From Vitrella brassicaformis (Eukaryota > Sar > Vitrellaceae): a stretch of DNA of 64,000 nt. Below, piece after piece: positions 35,579-46,667 of this stretch. A program made the translations under genes and the position numbers. The DNA lies in contig CDMY01000581.1 in the NCBI GenBank assembly GCA_001179505.1, positions 263,375 through 327,374 of the forward strand, given 5' to 3'. Numbering within the stretch: position 1 is the first letter of the stretch; each line of letters opens with the position of its first letter. The notes under the pieces were generated by a model. The model made no database searches, had not been told where the DNA came from, and worked only from the letters and a program-made list of their open reading frames with translations.

Positions 35579-37596
35579 ATGCCTGCCAGCCGTGGGCGTT
35601 TGCGGCGCCTCCAGGAGGTGAATCAGAGCGTGATCACGATCTTATTGATGGCGACCTTGAGCGCGGGAGAAAGGCGGGGCTCCCATGAGGTCGTAGAGGA
35701 GAGGAGGCTACAAAATGACTCCACACCCAAACCGCCTCCGCCTCCGCCTTTTTCCCCCCCTCCATTCACACCGCGTCCGCCGTCCCTCCCTCCATTCGGT
35801 AAAGACAGCGATGTCTGGGGCCATTTGGAAGCGCGAAGGCCCTGTTTTGCGTTTCTGTGTGTTGCTATGCAGTGCATGAAAAGCTTCCAGACTACGTCAA
35901 CGGTAAACAAACGGTCAGAATCCCGTTGTTCGCATACGGAAGATTATCGTCTTTGCTGCTTTCCTGATGCTGTGTTTGTGCAGCGACTCAGTTGCCTGGC
36001 GATAGTTTAGGGGTGGAGTTCGTTACCATCCCGTTCCACACAGACGAGAGCCTGTGGACAGCATGGCAGGCAAGCCACCAGGAAGACAGACAAACACACA
36101 TACACGGAGGCCAGGATGAGTTGCATGTGTACATGTGTATGCATGCCTTTGTGTCCATCATTCGTTCGTTCAGGGCGACATAGGCACGTGGCAGCGCTTC
36201 ATGCTCAAGGTGTCTTCCATCCCCGAGCTGACGTCCAAATGGGTTTTAGTGGAAATGTACTACGTCATCGACCCCTCATCCGATGTCTCCCTCTTTCCCC
36301 CCGCCTCACTCCAGCCCCCGGTCGTCGCCAGCTCTGCCCTTGCCACGAGCACCTTCCACGACCCTTTGCTGGTGCTCAAGAGTGGGGGGCCGCCTGCTTT
36401 TCTCGAGCCTGGGCAGAGCTCGTTGAGCTCAGAGAAAACTACTGTCAACAAGCGGGAGATCAACGCGAGGTCGGACAATGTTGACCTGCACGCTTATGTG
36501 CTGTGGAAGCCGTACCATTATGTGACACTGACGCCCAACGACCTGGCGTCTGCAGATTCGCTGCACACCTGGTACCAAAGGAAGGAATGTACCACATGAG
36601 TAGGTCCGCCCATGCCGTTCCTGTCTCTGTGCGCGCCAACATGCCTTTACAGGCATGTTGCTATCTTTGATTTTGCCCGTTTGGATCGCTCGAACAAGCT
36701 CAACTACTTCTTGAGAGTTCGCTACTTTGGTACGGAGGACAGCAGCTGCCAGCCGCTTCTTTCCGTCGATCCATGTCGGTCTGTCTGTCTGTATGTCTGC
36801 ACATTGTCAACAGACGAGGCGCCCTGTCCGCGTCAGTGTCTGGGGAGGGGAAACTGTCGCGGCGGAAGATGTCAGTGCGCCAGGGGGTACGGAGATGAAG
36901 ACTGCAGCTCAGGTAAGTCAGGACATACAAGCACACGCGAGACGCACGTGTGCATGCATATGCAATTTGCGCCGTTGTGCAACGTTATATGGCTCTGTTT
37001 GTATGTATGTGACGCCAGAGGTGGGAGTGCTGCAGAATGGCAAGGATGTGTCCGGTCAGATCGACCCGGGGGTTGTGCACTACTACTACATCGACGCCAA
37101 ACCAGGTCATGGTCATCTGTTTGTCTGCGGCATGTGGTTACATCATGCCCGTGTATATGTGTGCAGGCGAGAATCGTATGCTGATCATTGACTTCCAGAA
37201 TCAGGGCGGCGACCCCTACCTGGTCATCAAGGGCAGCCAAACCAAGTCAGGCATGACACGTTTACACATAAGAAGTGAATGTGATGCACTGCTGTCTGTG
37301 TGTGGCTCTCCGTCACTCATTGTTTGACAGCAACTATAAGCTGCCGACACGACTGGTACCCGCAGACAAAGACACACTGAGAGACACACACACACGCAGG
37401 GAGAGAGAGGAAGAGATGTGTGTGTCTGTTTTGTGTGCACACAGGATCACAACTTCGACACGTACAATCTGAACAAGGAGAGGCAGCGGCACCAAAAGCT
37501 GCAGTTCCTCATCTCGGGATACACATTCGACAGATGGTTCATCGGTACCGCCGGCCCTTCCGCACACGTCTTTTTAGCTCTGCATCCGTGTAAGTG

Positions 37597-37630
<34 letters not shown>

Positions 37631-39671
37631 AGCAGCTGTGAACAACCGGTGGCCGGTTGAGTATGATCCTGAGACGCGTTACGTGCTGACAGTGTCGGTG
37701 CAGGACAACCCCGCCGACCAAACACAGCTCATATACATATACATCGCCCTCACTATGGGAGTGGTAAGACCATGGCAAGCAAAACACGCACGCTCACATC
37801 AATCACCCAGATTTGTTGTGTCTCCCTGCATGTGTGTGTGCGTGTCTCCCTGTGTGTGTATCAGGTGTTTTTGTTGATGTGGCTGCTCTTCTGCGTGTAC
37901 AAGGTGGTGAGGATGGGGCGGACCAGCCCCACATCTGCACTCACATCTGCACTCCAAGCAGTAAGGGTAACCAACCATCCCCCCCCGCCTCCACCCCCGG
38001 GCACACACGAGGTTTCTTTCTCCCTCCCTCCCTCCCTCGCTATCAGTTTGCGGTTGGTGCCGGTGGTGTGGGTGACGGGTCGCCACGGAACGTCAGGAGG
38101 GTCCTCGACATCGACACACGATTCCCCGCTCAAACCTTCGGAAATGCAAAGGTTCACATGTCTTGAGACAGACCCTCACACGCCCCTCCGTCCCTCTCCT
38201 TTCTCCGCAGAAGCACGTCAAGGGTCTGGAGATGCAGCGCACCTCATCCTCCATCCTATCCACCAGCGGCGTGGTCTTCCCCATTGCCGATGAGCGAGCC
38301 GTGACCCTGCCAGCCATCGCCACCCCCATGATGGTCGGCAAGGGACAGAAATTCCCAAACAGCCCCTACATGCCGCCAACCCACTCCGTGACCACCCCCG
38401 CGCCCACGCCGCTCGCACTAGCACGGGACACAGAGATGGAGACCGTCAGCGGGGGCCCGGTGCCAGTCGCCACGGGAGTCGCTCTCGGCCTCATCAGGTG
38501 AATTGGGCCATGGGTGGGAGCGCGGAATCGCATACCCATGTGTGTACGTGTGTGGATGGATGGATGCAGGGGCGACTCAGATGAGATTGCGTCTCACCGT
38601 AAGCAGAGTGAGGCTGACAGCCGGCCGCCAGGGGCTGAGATGGACGGCCATGGCGTGCGTGATAACGTCAGCCCGCCCGGCACCCTGCAGGAGGAACCCG
38701 TGGAAGCCAAAGAGGGAGAGGGAGAGGGAGAGGGAGAGGGAGGGGCTACCAGTAGAGCAAAGACGGAGCCGCCTGTGGATGATTTCTGGTACATAATGCC
38801 TAGAGGGAGCACTCTATGCTCATCGCACGCTCTTTATGTCATGCAGCTGTTCTGTGTGTCTTGTGGAGTTTGAAGAGGATGATGAGGTGACTTAATGAAG
38901 GGGTGAATGAATGCAGACCAGACATGTTTGTATGGATGCAGGCTTGTGGGATGGATGTGTGCTGTCCACTCGTGCAGGTCCGTGTGCTGGACTGCAAACA
39001 CGTCTTTCACAAGGTGGGTCACACGGCCACGTGTGAGTTGTAAGGTACTAGGATGGTTCACTGCACTGTGTCTCCGTTTGTCCCGTCCACCCACACAGCT
39101 GTGCATCGATGAATGGTTCAAAGCACATACAGTAAGCTCACTTCACACCCAGAACACCACTCCCGACGACAGCATACCCATTCTCCGCTTCGTCTCCTCC
39201 CAGGTGTGCCCTTTGTGCCGAGCTGAGTACGGCGAGCTGGTGCCGATGGAGCTGCCCGGCGACCAGCCGCCCCCGCCACCCGTCCCATTCCTTCGCACTC
39301 CCAGTGGCTCCCCGCAGAACCAAGACGATCATGGGCCCCAGCAGCCCGAACAAGAGGGAGACACGGCCAATGCAGGAGCGACGCCTGAGGCCACGGCCAT
39401 GAACGGCGGACCACCGGCAGTGGAAACCCCTGCGCCGCCGTCCCCTGACCTGCTGACGAGCACTATCCTGCCCGTGGATATGATCAACGGGGATGTGGAT
39501 GGGTCGCCGTCATCTGGGGTTGATGTGGAGGCCAGGATAGTGCCTATAACAGTCGAGGAGGAGGAGCAGACCGCCGTTGTGGTGGTCAGTCCGGACGATG
39601 GGGTGGGCCGTGGGGAGGGGGAGGGGGAGGGGGATAGGGGAGGGCACGCTCAGAGAGGGGAACGTGAGTGA
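35579..39671 (+). CDS. EGF-TM-RING-H2 transmembrane E3 ubiquitin ligase
   Basis: Nineteen exons join in frame to 2613 nt (870 aa). A signal peptide (SVITILLMATLSA after a basic start) precedes a Pro-rich stretch and an extracellular/luminal region with a beta-rich domain. One EGF-like module follows (CPRQCLGRGNC, CQCARGYGDEDC), then a second beta-rich domain. A single membrane helix (VFLLMWLLFCVYKVV) is next. The cytosolic part has a Glu/Gly repeat and a RING-H2 finger near residue 675: CSVCLVEF, then LDCKHVFHKLCIDEW and VCPLCRAEY, the C3H2C3 zinc ligands that recruit E2. The acidic tail is probably disordered. The topology resembles PA-TM-RING and GOLIATH ligases but with EGF. A GC donor follows 36069. 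The 3' end may instead be spliced at the GTGAGT near 39664. Confidence 0.85.
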
Positions 39672-40050
39672 CCGACATCCATCCATCCATGCATCCATCG
39701 GTGTGTGTGCACGGGTGCACGCATGCCTTGGGTTTTTTCGCCATTTGTTGCTCTGCTTCGACGAGCCAGCGCCATGTTGGATGCCTGGCTGATGGATGCA
39801 CGTCTCTTTCTGTGGTCGTTGCTCTCTTTGTTGTCTCGCTAATGCAGCCAGCCAGCCGGTCGTCGCCGTCTCTGGCGGCCTTGTTGCGTTTTGTCTGCAC
39901 ATGATTAAAACGACGTGTCTGCATCGCATTCATTCATTCATCGTCAGTGAAATGAAGTCGGTCGGTCGGTCTGTCTGTCTGTCTGCTTGTACAACAGCCG
40001 TCCGTCCGTCCACCCGTCCATCCGTGCAGTGCATCCATGAGATGTATGTG

Positions 40051-41601
40051 CTACTCATCAATCCTCACGAAGGCAAGGTCGTGGTTGTGGCACGGATACA
40101 TCTCATAGGAAGCGTGTGACACATGCAATGCTGTCACGCACTCGCCATCCCTCTCCCCAGCCCCATCCCTCTGCTGCCCTTCATCTCCTTTCACAGCGGG
40201 AATGTTGCAGAAGGACGACACCTGCACAGCACGCACCACCGACACGCCGACATAGGTGAATCTGCGTGTGTATCTCTTCTGTCCATATGTATCTCGTCTT
40301 ACCATGACAAGGCCTTCAGGGCAAGAATCCTCATCACCGCTGGCGGCAGGGCAGTCTCGCCTCTGCTGGCTCTCTATGCTGTCGATAGCGTACTCAGGTA
40401 CCCGCACCCTGACAGGCTGCAGACTCCTGTCTTCTTCGCGCGCCGCTCCACACTCTGCCTCTCCCCCACTCACTGCACTATCGTCGCCGGCGGCCATCCT
40501 GTCCACCTGCAGAGGCTGGTCCTCCCACCAGTTGACCAGAAACGTCACACGCGGATGGCCGTCAGGTAGCTGCCCCTCCAACACGCCATGCACACCCGTC
40601 CCAATAAAGGTTAGGTAGCGATTCAGTGCTGGCCACACGATGAGCGACTCCGCTGGCGAGGGGGGAGAGGGGGTGAGGGTCAGAGCGTCGATGCACTGTG
40701 CCGTGACGACGGTGGGCCCTGCGGGGTGTGCGGCATCGAAAGGGGTCAAGTAGAGGATGGAGGATACAAGGGGCGTCTTGAGCTCGTGCGATTCTTTCAG
40801 AAGCGTTTCGTCCTTGTCAACATGGAAAGCCATCCCTTCGTTGCCCCGCACTTGACACCTGCGAACATACACGCCGACACCACACACCCACACAGAAAGA
40901 AAAGTGTGAGTGTCAAGTGAAGTGTGAGTTAGTGTGTGCGCACCAGTACTCTGCGCCCTTGATGTAGAGCGGCAGAAGTGGTGAGAAGGAGCTCTTGATG
41001 ACTGTATCAAACAGGTGCTTGATCACAACCTCGAAGATGCATCGAGGCTCTTCTTTGGATGTCAGCACCGAATGGGGCACCTGCACAAAGCGCAGAACAT
41101 CCACCTAAGTGTGTGAGGAGTGTCCGTCAATGCCGCGCACCCAGTAGTTTGGCTGATCGGCCAGTGCAGGTGCGTGCTTCCGCAGTGACTCGAGCAGCGA
41201 TGGGGGAAGAGTCTGGTCGTAGAGCCGCGTGAACCGCTTGGGATCTGCAGACAGAAACGACAAGCAGAGATTTGTGTTTCGACAATGCAGCAAGGGTAAC
41301 CATCCGACGACATCGGCGGATCTGTTTCTCGTGGTTCCTCATCGCTTCTGTTGCTCTCCTCATGCTGCATCTGTCCCGGCTCTATAGCTATCTCTGGAGC
41401 AGATCTCCAAGGACTTGAGACTGGGGGTCGCCCAGTGGGCAGGCTCGCATGCAGAACCTTTCTCCGTTGCTTCTCTTTTGATCCCTTTCTCTTCCTGTCC
41501 TTCTGGTCGTCCTCCTCTTTGCCCCCTCGCACAAGGTCGTGAATGCGTGATGAGTCTGGAACTTTCTGAGGCGTTCTCGAAGAAGCTGAGAGAGAAGACA
41601 T
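40051..41601 (-). CDS. 2OG-Fe(II) oxygenase-like protein, ~430 aa
   Basis: Exons 41601-41301, 41244-41141, 41104-40944, 40858-40303 and 40221-40051 splice in frame (1293 nt). The basic, Lys/Arg-rich N-terminal 100 residues look disordered and could be a nuclear signal. The fold then shows a double-stranded beta-helix signature: GMAFHVDKDE (HxD iron ligands), SSILYLTPF and PAGPTVV, then GTGVHGVLEG (distal His) and GHPRVTFLVNWW (2OG-binding Arg). Prolyl-hydroxylase-type enzymes use these residues, but the substrate is unknown. Exons 2 and 3 are separated by a candidate 36-base intron (41105-41140) that removes an in-frame TAG. The C-terminal exon has no recognised domain. Confidence 0.75.
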
Positions 41602-44600
41602 CGTGGCGGCTGGATGACGTTGCTGACACGGTTGGGTGCGTGGAGAGGTGCTTTTACACAATCACACAGATTGACAAGCGATGGCGCATGGCAAGGTACA
41701 CAATGAGAGCCGGCACGTGTGTTTGCCTGATTGATCGACTGCTTGTTGCTCGACCAGGCAGAAGCACTACGAGACATACATCAGCAAGAAGCTCACTGCA
41801 GAAGCGAGTGATCCTGCCAGCACCGCACGGAGGCGGATATTCAAGAAGCGCGGCGTCGCCATGGAGGGCGTCCCGGAGATGCCGACCGGTCGCCCAATCA
41901 GCCGCCTCACCAGGTGGAAACAAGTCGGCAGAGGACACAGGTATGCATGCGGCTGCAAGTAAATGGAAGCACCTCTTCGATGGATGGATGCCCCTTGTGT
42001 TGTCTGCCTTGGCTGCATGTGTTTGATTTACTTCATTCGAACAGGCGGCAGCAAGACGCTCTTGACGACTTCGCGAGTGCAGCGGGCAGCCAGACTAGCT
42101 CAGTCATCGCCCCTCGTCGCCCAGAGACACGCACGATAGAAGAGATCCTGAGCGCTCAGCAGCAGGAGGAGGGAGACACGGAAGAGGAGGAGAAAAACCA
42201 TGAGGCTGAGCCGACGATTCCGGGGACTCCACGATCTGCATCGACCGGCGCAGAGGTGTGGTGAAAGCAAATGAGTGAAATCGCCCGCTGTGTATGCCTG
42301 TGCGTGTATTGCGTGTTTATGGATGCAGTTGGTTTCTCGACGACGGAGGGGCGTGCCGTCATCCGCTGCGTCCACGGCAAGCGAGGGGAGACCAGCCGCT
42401 GCGGCACCTGGTGACGCACCTGGTGAGGACACGACCCATGCTCCTGCAGGTGGGCGGGGATGTGAGCAGGAATCATACCTGCATTCCCTTACTGGTTGTT
42501 GTCAGACACGATCAAGATTCAGCTCGCTGAGCCCAGCGGTGCCCCTCGCCCCATGACCCCTCCCCGTGCTGGTGAAGAACACATAGCCCCCCAGAGAAGG
42601 CAGTCCAAAGAACGAACGTCGTTAGAGGTGATGCGCGTCTGGATGGTGAGGATACACATGTGGCGACTGATGTCCTCTGACTGACTGTACTGTCGTGTCT
42701 CACTTGTGTCGTCTCAGCCTCCTGCAGACGTGAAGGTGACCGATGGCTCCCAGGGCTTCGTGCAGGCCGTCAGCGATCATTGGCTGAGATACCCAGAGGC
42801 TGAAATTCCCCCTCAGGCGGCTTCAAGAGTCCCACGTCTGTCTCTGCCCCCCTACGCTCACGAGCAGGAGTCCGAGGCTCTAGGCGGTCTTCCTCTCTCG
42901 GCTCGGCTGCAGTGGCAGACGGCGAGGGCACTGCAAAAACTGCATGATACATGCGTGCCCCGAACGAGGCGAGGGGGGACGAGCGAAGACAGGGAATGAG
43001 GGACACATGCAGTACTTTGTGTCATGAATTCATTCTCTTGCTTGCTGCAGGGAGCGGGGTGAGATGTCTGGGGTGAGTACGGGTCCCTCGACCCATCGCA
43101 GGCCGCCGTCACAGCCGCGCACGGAGAGAGAGATCCGCGAGACCGCTAGAAGGGTTGGTCAGCAACGAAACCTGACCCATCAGATCACATATGGAGTCGT
43201 CGTCGACCAACTGGCGCCGGGAGCCCCCAAAGATAGCATCTTCACACCGCGGATGATCAGCTCGGAGCAGAAGCGCCTGCTCATCGAGAAGGCCACGCGC
43301 CAAGAGTTCCATTCCAAGGTCAGGCTAGGGCACTCGATGACTTACATCACAAGGTGAACAAATTGCGTTCTTATGTGACAGATCTGCATCGACTCTGACC
43401 CAGCCCCCACCATGCAGGACAAAAGCGTCAAGTCCCTGCTCGATAGAATCAAAAAGTCAGAGGAAATCAATGTTGCCATTCAAATGCTTCATGTCTCGTA
43501 CATGCAGGCATTATAAGGGCGTGCACGCGAAAGACCCGATTCGCGCGTGGCGAGACAAACCTCTGAAGCTGGCAGGTCGGCTACAGAAACAAAGCCTCCT
43601 GGATATGCAAGACGTTGGGTCAGTAGAACTCTCTCCTGTTTCCAGAGTGGGCTGTGTTCTCGCGTGCGATCCCGGTGCTGCCACAGCCCCCGAGCTCACC
43701 CAGAGCCAAGAAGAAGAAAAGGAAACGGGTGAGTCTTCGGCTGACATTCATCCAGAACACACGTGTGCTGTCTGTCAATCCATCTGCAGAGAAAGAGGCG
43801 GGATCAGCTCAAGGTTGAGGCGTTCGACAGCGACAGCCGGCGAAAAGCAGCTGCCAGACGGCGAGAGCAGCAGCCTGCTCCTCGGGCCTGTTCATTTCTC
43901 CCACCGATCATTGCTTCCCCGACGGTCATGGGCAGCAGTGACAGCAGCCCCATGAACACCACGCACGTGTCGCTGGAAGCACCTGAGCCCACGTCGCCAG
44001 CCAGGCTGAGGGGGAGCCCCGGCCGTCATGGCGACCAGAGGGCCTTCTCCCTGCCGAATCCACATGCATCCCCCTATGCGGGGCTGATGACCAGCGCCTC
44101 AAGCCCGAAAGCGAGATCTGGGCATCGCCCGGTGACAGAGGAAACGAAGGCTTGCTACACGTGGCTTGTATTGCCATATGTGCTGTCTCGTCTGTATGTG
44201 CGTGTTGGGGGCTTGTAGTCACAAGCGTCGAGCAGGGGCAGCAGAGACAGCCCGCCGGAGCTCCGACGCACCTTCGCTCGCTCCAAGACAACAATGCCAG
44301 AGAGCACGCAGCCGAGATCTCTGGATCGGCATGAGCGGCCCTCCACTTCAGTGTCCGGAAGCAGCCGCAGAAGTTCGCCACGACGGTCACCGCTGATCGA
44401 CCCCTCACCCACAGAGGTAGCCTGTCATGCAGAGAGGGACCACTCGTGTTTTCAAGACACTCCGCTTCCTGTTCTGTCAGCTTGATCATGCATGTGAGAC
44501 TGATCATTCGCGGGAGGACCACCGCCGGTCCTTCAGCAGACGAGGGAAGCTCGACGACTTCATCAGACGATGCAGTCAACAGCATGAGCCCTCATGACAA

Positions 44601-44637
44601 GACAGCACCCATCTATTTGTCATTCCTCAGTCCTTAG
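41550..44637 (+). CDS. Unknown, largely disordered multi-exon protein
   Basis: At least nine exons, for example ending at 41695, starting at 41758, 42044-42255, 42722-42998, 43050-43319 and 43795-44150, connect by canonical splice sites. I recognise no domain. The sequence is rich in Arg, Ser, Pro and Glu, with short helical stretches (KRLLIEKATRQEFHSK, KSVKSLLDRIKKS). Start is unresolved: ATG 41550 would overlap the head of the leftward oxygenase gene, while ATG 41688 in the same frame would not. The end is also uncertain, with stops at 44596 or 44637 depending on the last acceptor. Confidence 0.5.
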
Positions 44638-44703
44638 TCCCAGACAAACACGAGACACATCAATGGCCTATTTGTCGAAACACCTGTCGGTCTGTACATA
44701 CAG

Positions 44704-46443
44704 TCAGTACCGCCATGGATAGTTCACCTTGGCCGCCATCCTGCGCAGCTTGGGCAGCAGATCACCACTGCGTAACAAGGCCTCCGAATCATGGAGAGCA
44801 AATAGTTGATACGGAGGAGCAAAAGCCCGGTTGCCTATGCTTGTGTCATCCCTCATGATGCTAGAGGACATGTCCATCTGCAGGAGTTGGCCGCAGGCAG
44901 GGCAGATGTCACCACGATAGCGATGAAGCTGGTCCGTTTGGAAGGGGAAAACCTCTCGCGGGTGTCGCCTTGCGATCGACATTCCGATGTCAATTGTACG
45001 GCGCATCTCATCCACAAAAGTCTGTTGAAGTGCCTGCATGAGACATGTTTGCCAGATGAATCGGCGTGTCTGTTTGGCTTTGGGGGGATGGCGTACCTTC
45101 ACGCGAACATAGGCCGGGTTGAGACTGTGGAGATCGGCACCTTGCTGATATCTTTCTCTTCCCTACGCCCAGCCAGGAGACATGAAATAAGATACTCTTC
45201 CAGCATGCCTCGGCCCCAAGGTGTTGTTTGATACCCGCAGCAAGAAGTATTTGAGAGCGTCGGGAGGAGCGGGAGGGGCGTCAGACCCTCCCGCCCCTGC
45301 CGACGCCTCCAACTCTCTCCGAAATGGATGGTCTAGGCCTTCGTGCAGCAGCGAATGCCAGAAGGCTGGTGCACTCATCTTCCGCGGCACAAGCTCATCG
45401 TAGCGTCGCTTGATCGTAGGCCACTCTGCCAGGACTGTCGTCATCTCAGAAGCAGCAGGAGCCTCTTTCTGACGGGGAGGCACTGAACTTGATCGCTGGG
45501 CTTCGCGCATTTCTTCCCGTATTTGCCAGCTACTTGTCTCCTCCCACTGACGTGTCTCCTCTTCATCAGCCTCCTCTTCCGTGTTGGCTTCATTGTCAAA
45601 GTCCCCAGGCTGTGCATAGTCCTCCTCATCACTCAGGTACAGGGATAGCCGCGTCACCCCATCATGGCCTGTCTCTTGCACAAGACTCCCCCTCTTGCCG
45701 AGCTCAGATGTCGGGAAGCAGACGGGCTCGGCGTCCATGCCATCATCTTCGTCAATTGGGGCCCACAGCGATGTCCGATGCTCAGCACTCGTGAACAAAA
45801 CACCCTCTCTCCCGAAGCTGCAGACGACAGGTCAACATGAATTCCCCACCTCTCCCGTGAGCAGTGCCCTCCATGAATTCCCTCTCACCGGCTGCAGACG
45901 ACAGCGTCGTCGAAGCTGCTCACATCGGTGGAAGCCACTGAGACGCGGTGCACGGCCGATGCGTCGATGACAGAGAGCCGGCTCTGTCTGCCGGCAGGTC
46001 TGATTGACAGCCTGTACTGGTCCATCAAGGCGGCAGCGTTTGTCCAATCCCTTTCCGATGCGAAGAGAAAGGCAACGCACTCCAAGCCAGCTGCGGAAGA
46101 TGGGGGCTTGAGGGATACGATCAGGAACAGCTGGGAATGCTTGATCCTCATCTTGGTAGCGGACTCCACCTGAGGATCAAGCAAGATGAGACAGAACGGT
46201 AGCGGCTGTAGTCGTACCACCTGTGCTGTTCAGCTGAGGTTGTACCTCTGTATGGCGAAAGGAAATGACGGTCTTCTTGTCTGCGGACAGCGTCCATTCA
46301 ACTTGGTCATCGGTAATGGCCAGAATGCCGTCTGCACCCTGGTGTCGACAGGGGAAAGACCTTTCCGCAAGACGTCGCTTTGCGTCGGCATCCCCGTTCG
46401 CTCTGCTTTGTGCTCTCCGGGTGTCCTTCTTCTGGGGCTTCAT
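44704..46443 (-). CDS. GTF2H1: TFIIH core subunit p62/Tfb1-like, ~492 aa
   Basis: Exons 46443-46246, 46169-45889, 45817-45196, 45144-45097 and 45033-44704 splice in frame (1479 nt). p62/Tfb1 is a structural subunit of TFIIH, needed for RNA polymerase II initiation and nucleotide excision repair in the nucleus. The N-terminal PH-like domain is suggested by GILAITDDQVEWTLSADKK, then KMRIKHSQLFLIVSL and an amphipathic helix ending NAAALMDQY. After an acidic linker comes one clear BSD motif (ELVPRKMSAPAFWHSLLHE). The C-terminal helical part has DLHSLNPAYVRVK. Other species have two BSD domains; I see only one well. The assignment rests on domain order and is moderately sure. Confidence 0.6.
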
Positions 46444-46667
46444 ACAGCTGCAGCCTATCACCGCGATAGAAGCAGTCCCCACGCTTGAGTCGACCTGTGT
46501 TGATCTAGACCATACCCACCGTATGGTCTAAGCAGAGCACAAGACAACCAACTACAGCCTGTTCAGAAGCAGTCAGAGAGTCTGAGACGGGCCCACAGCC
46601 CCCCAAAAAAGCTCGCCGCCAGTCTCTGAGTTCGACAACGTACCTGGTAGACGGCTCACCAAAGCCC

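Noticed and set aside
41105-41107. In-frame TAG in the oxygenase as a possible recoded stop
   Set aside because: A 36-base GT...AG intron removes it without changing the frame, and other genes end normally at TAG, so recoding is not needed.
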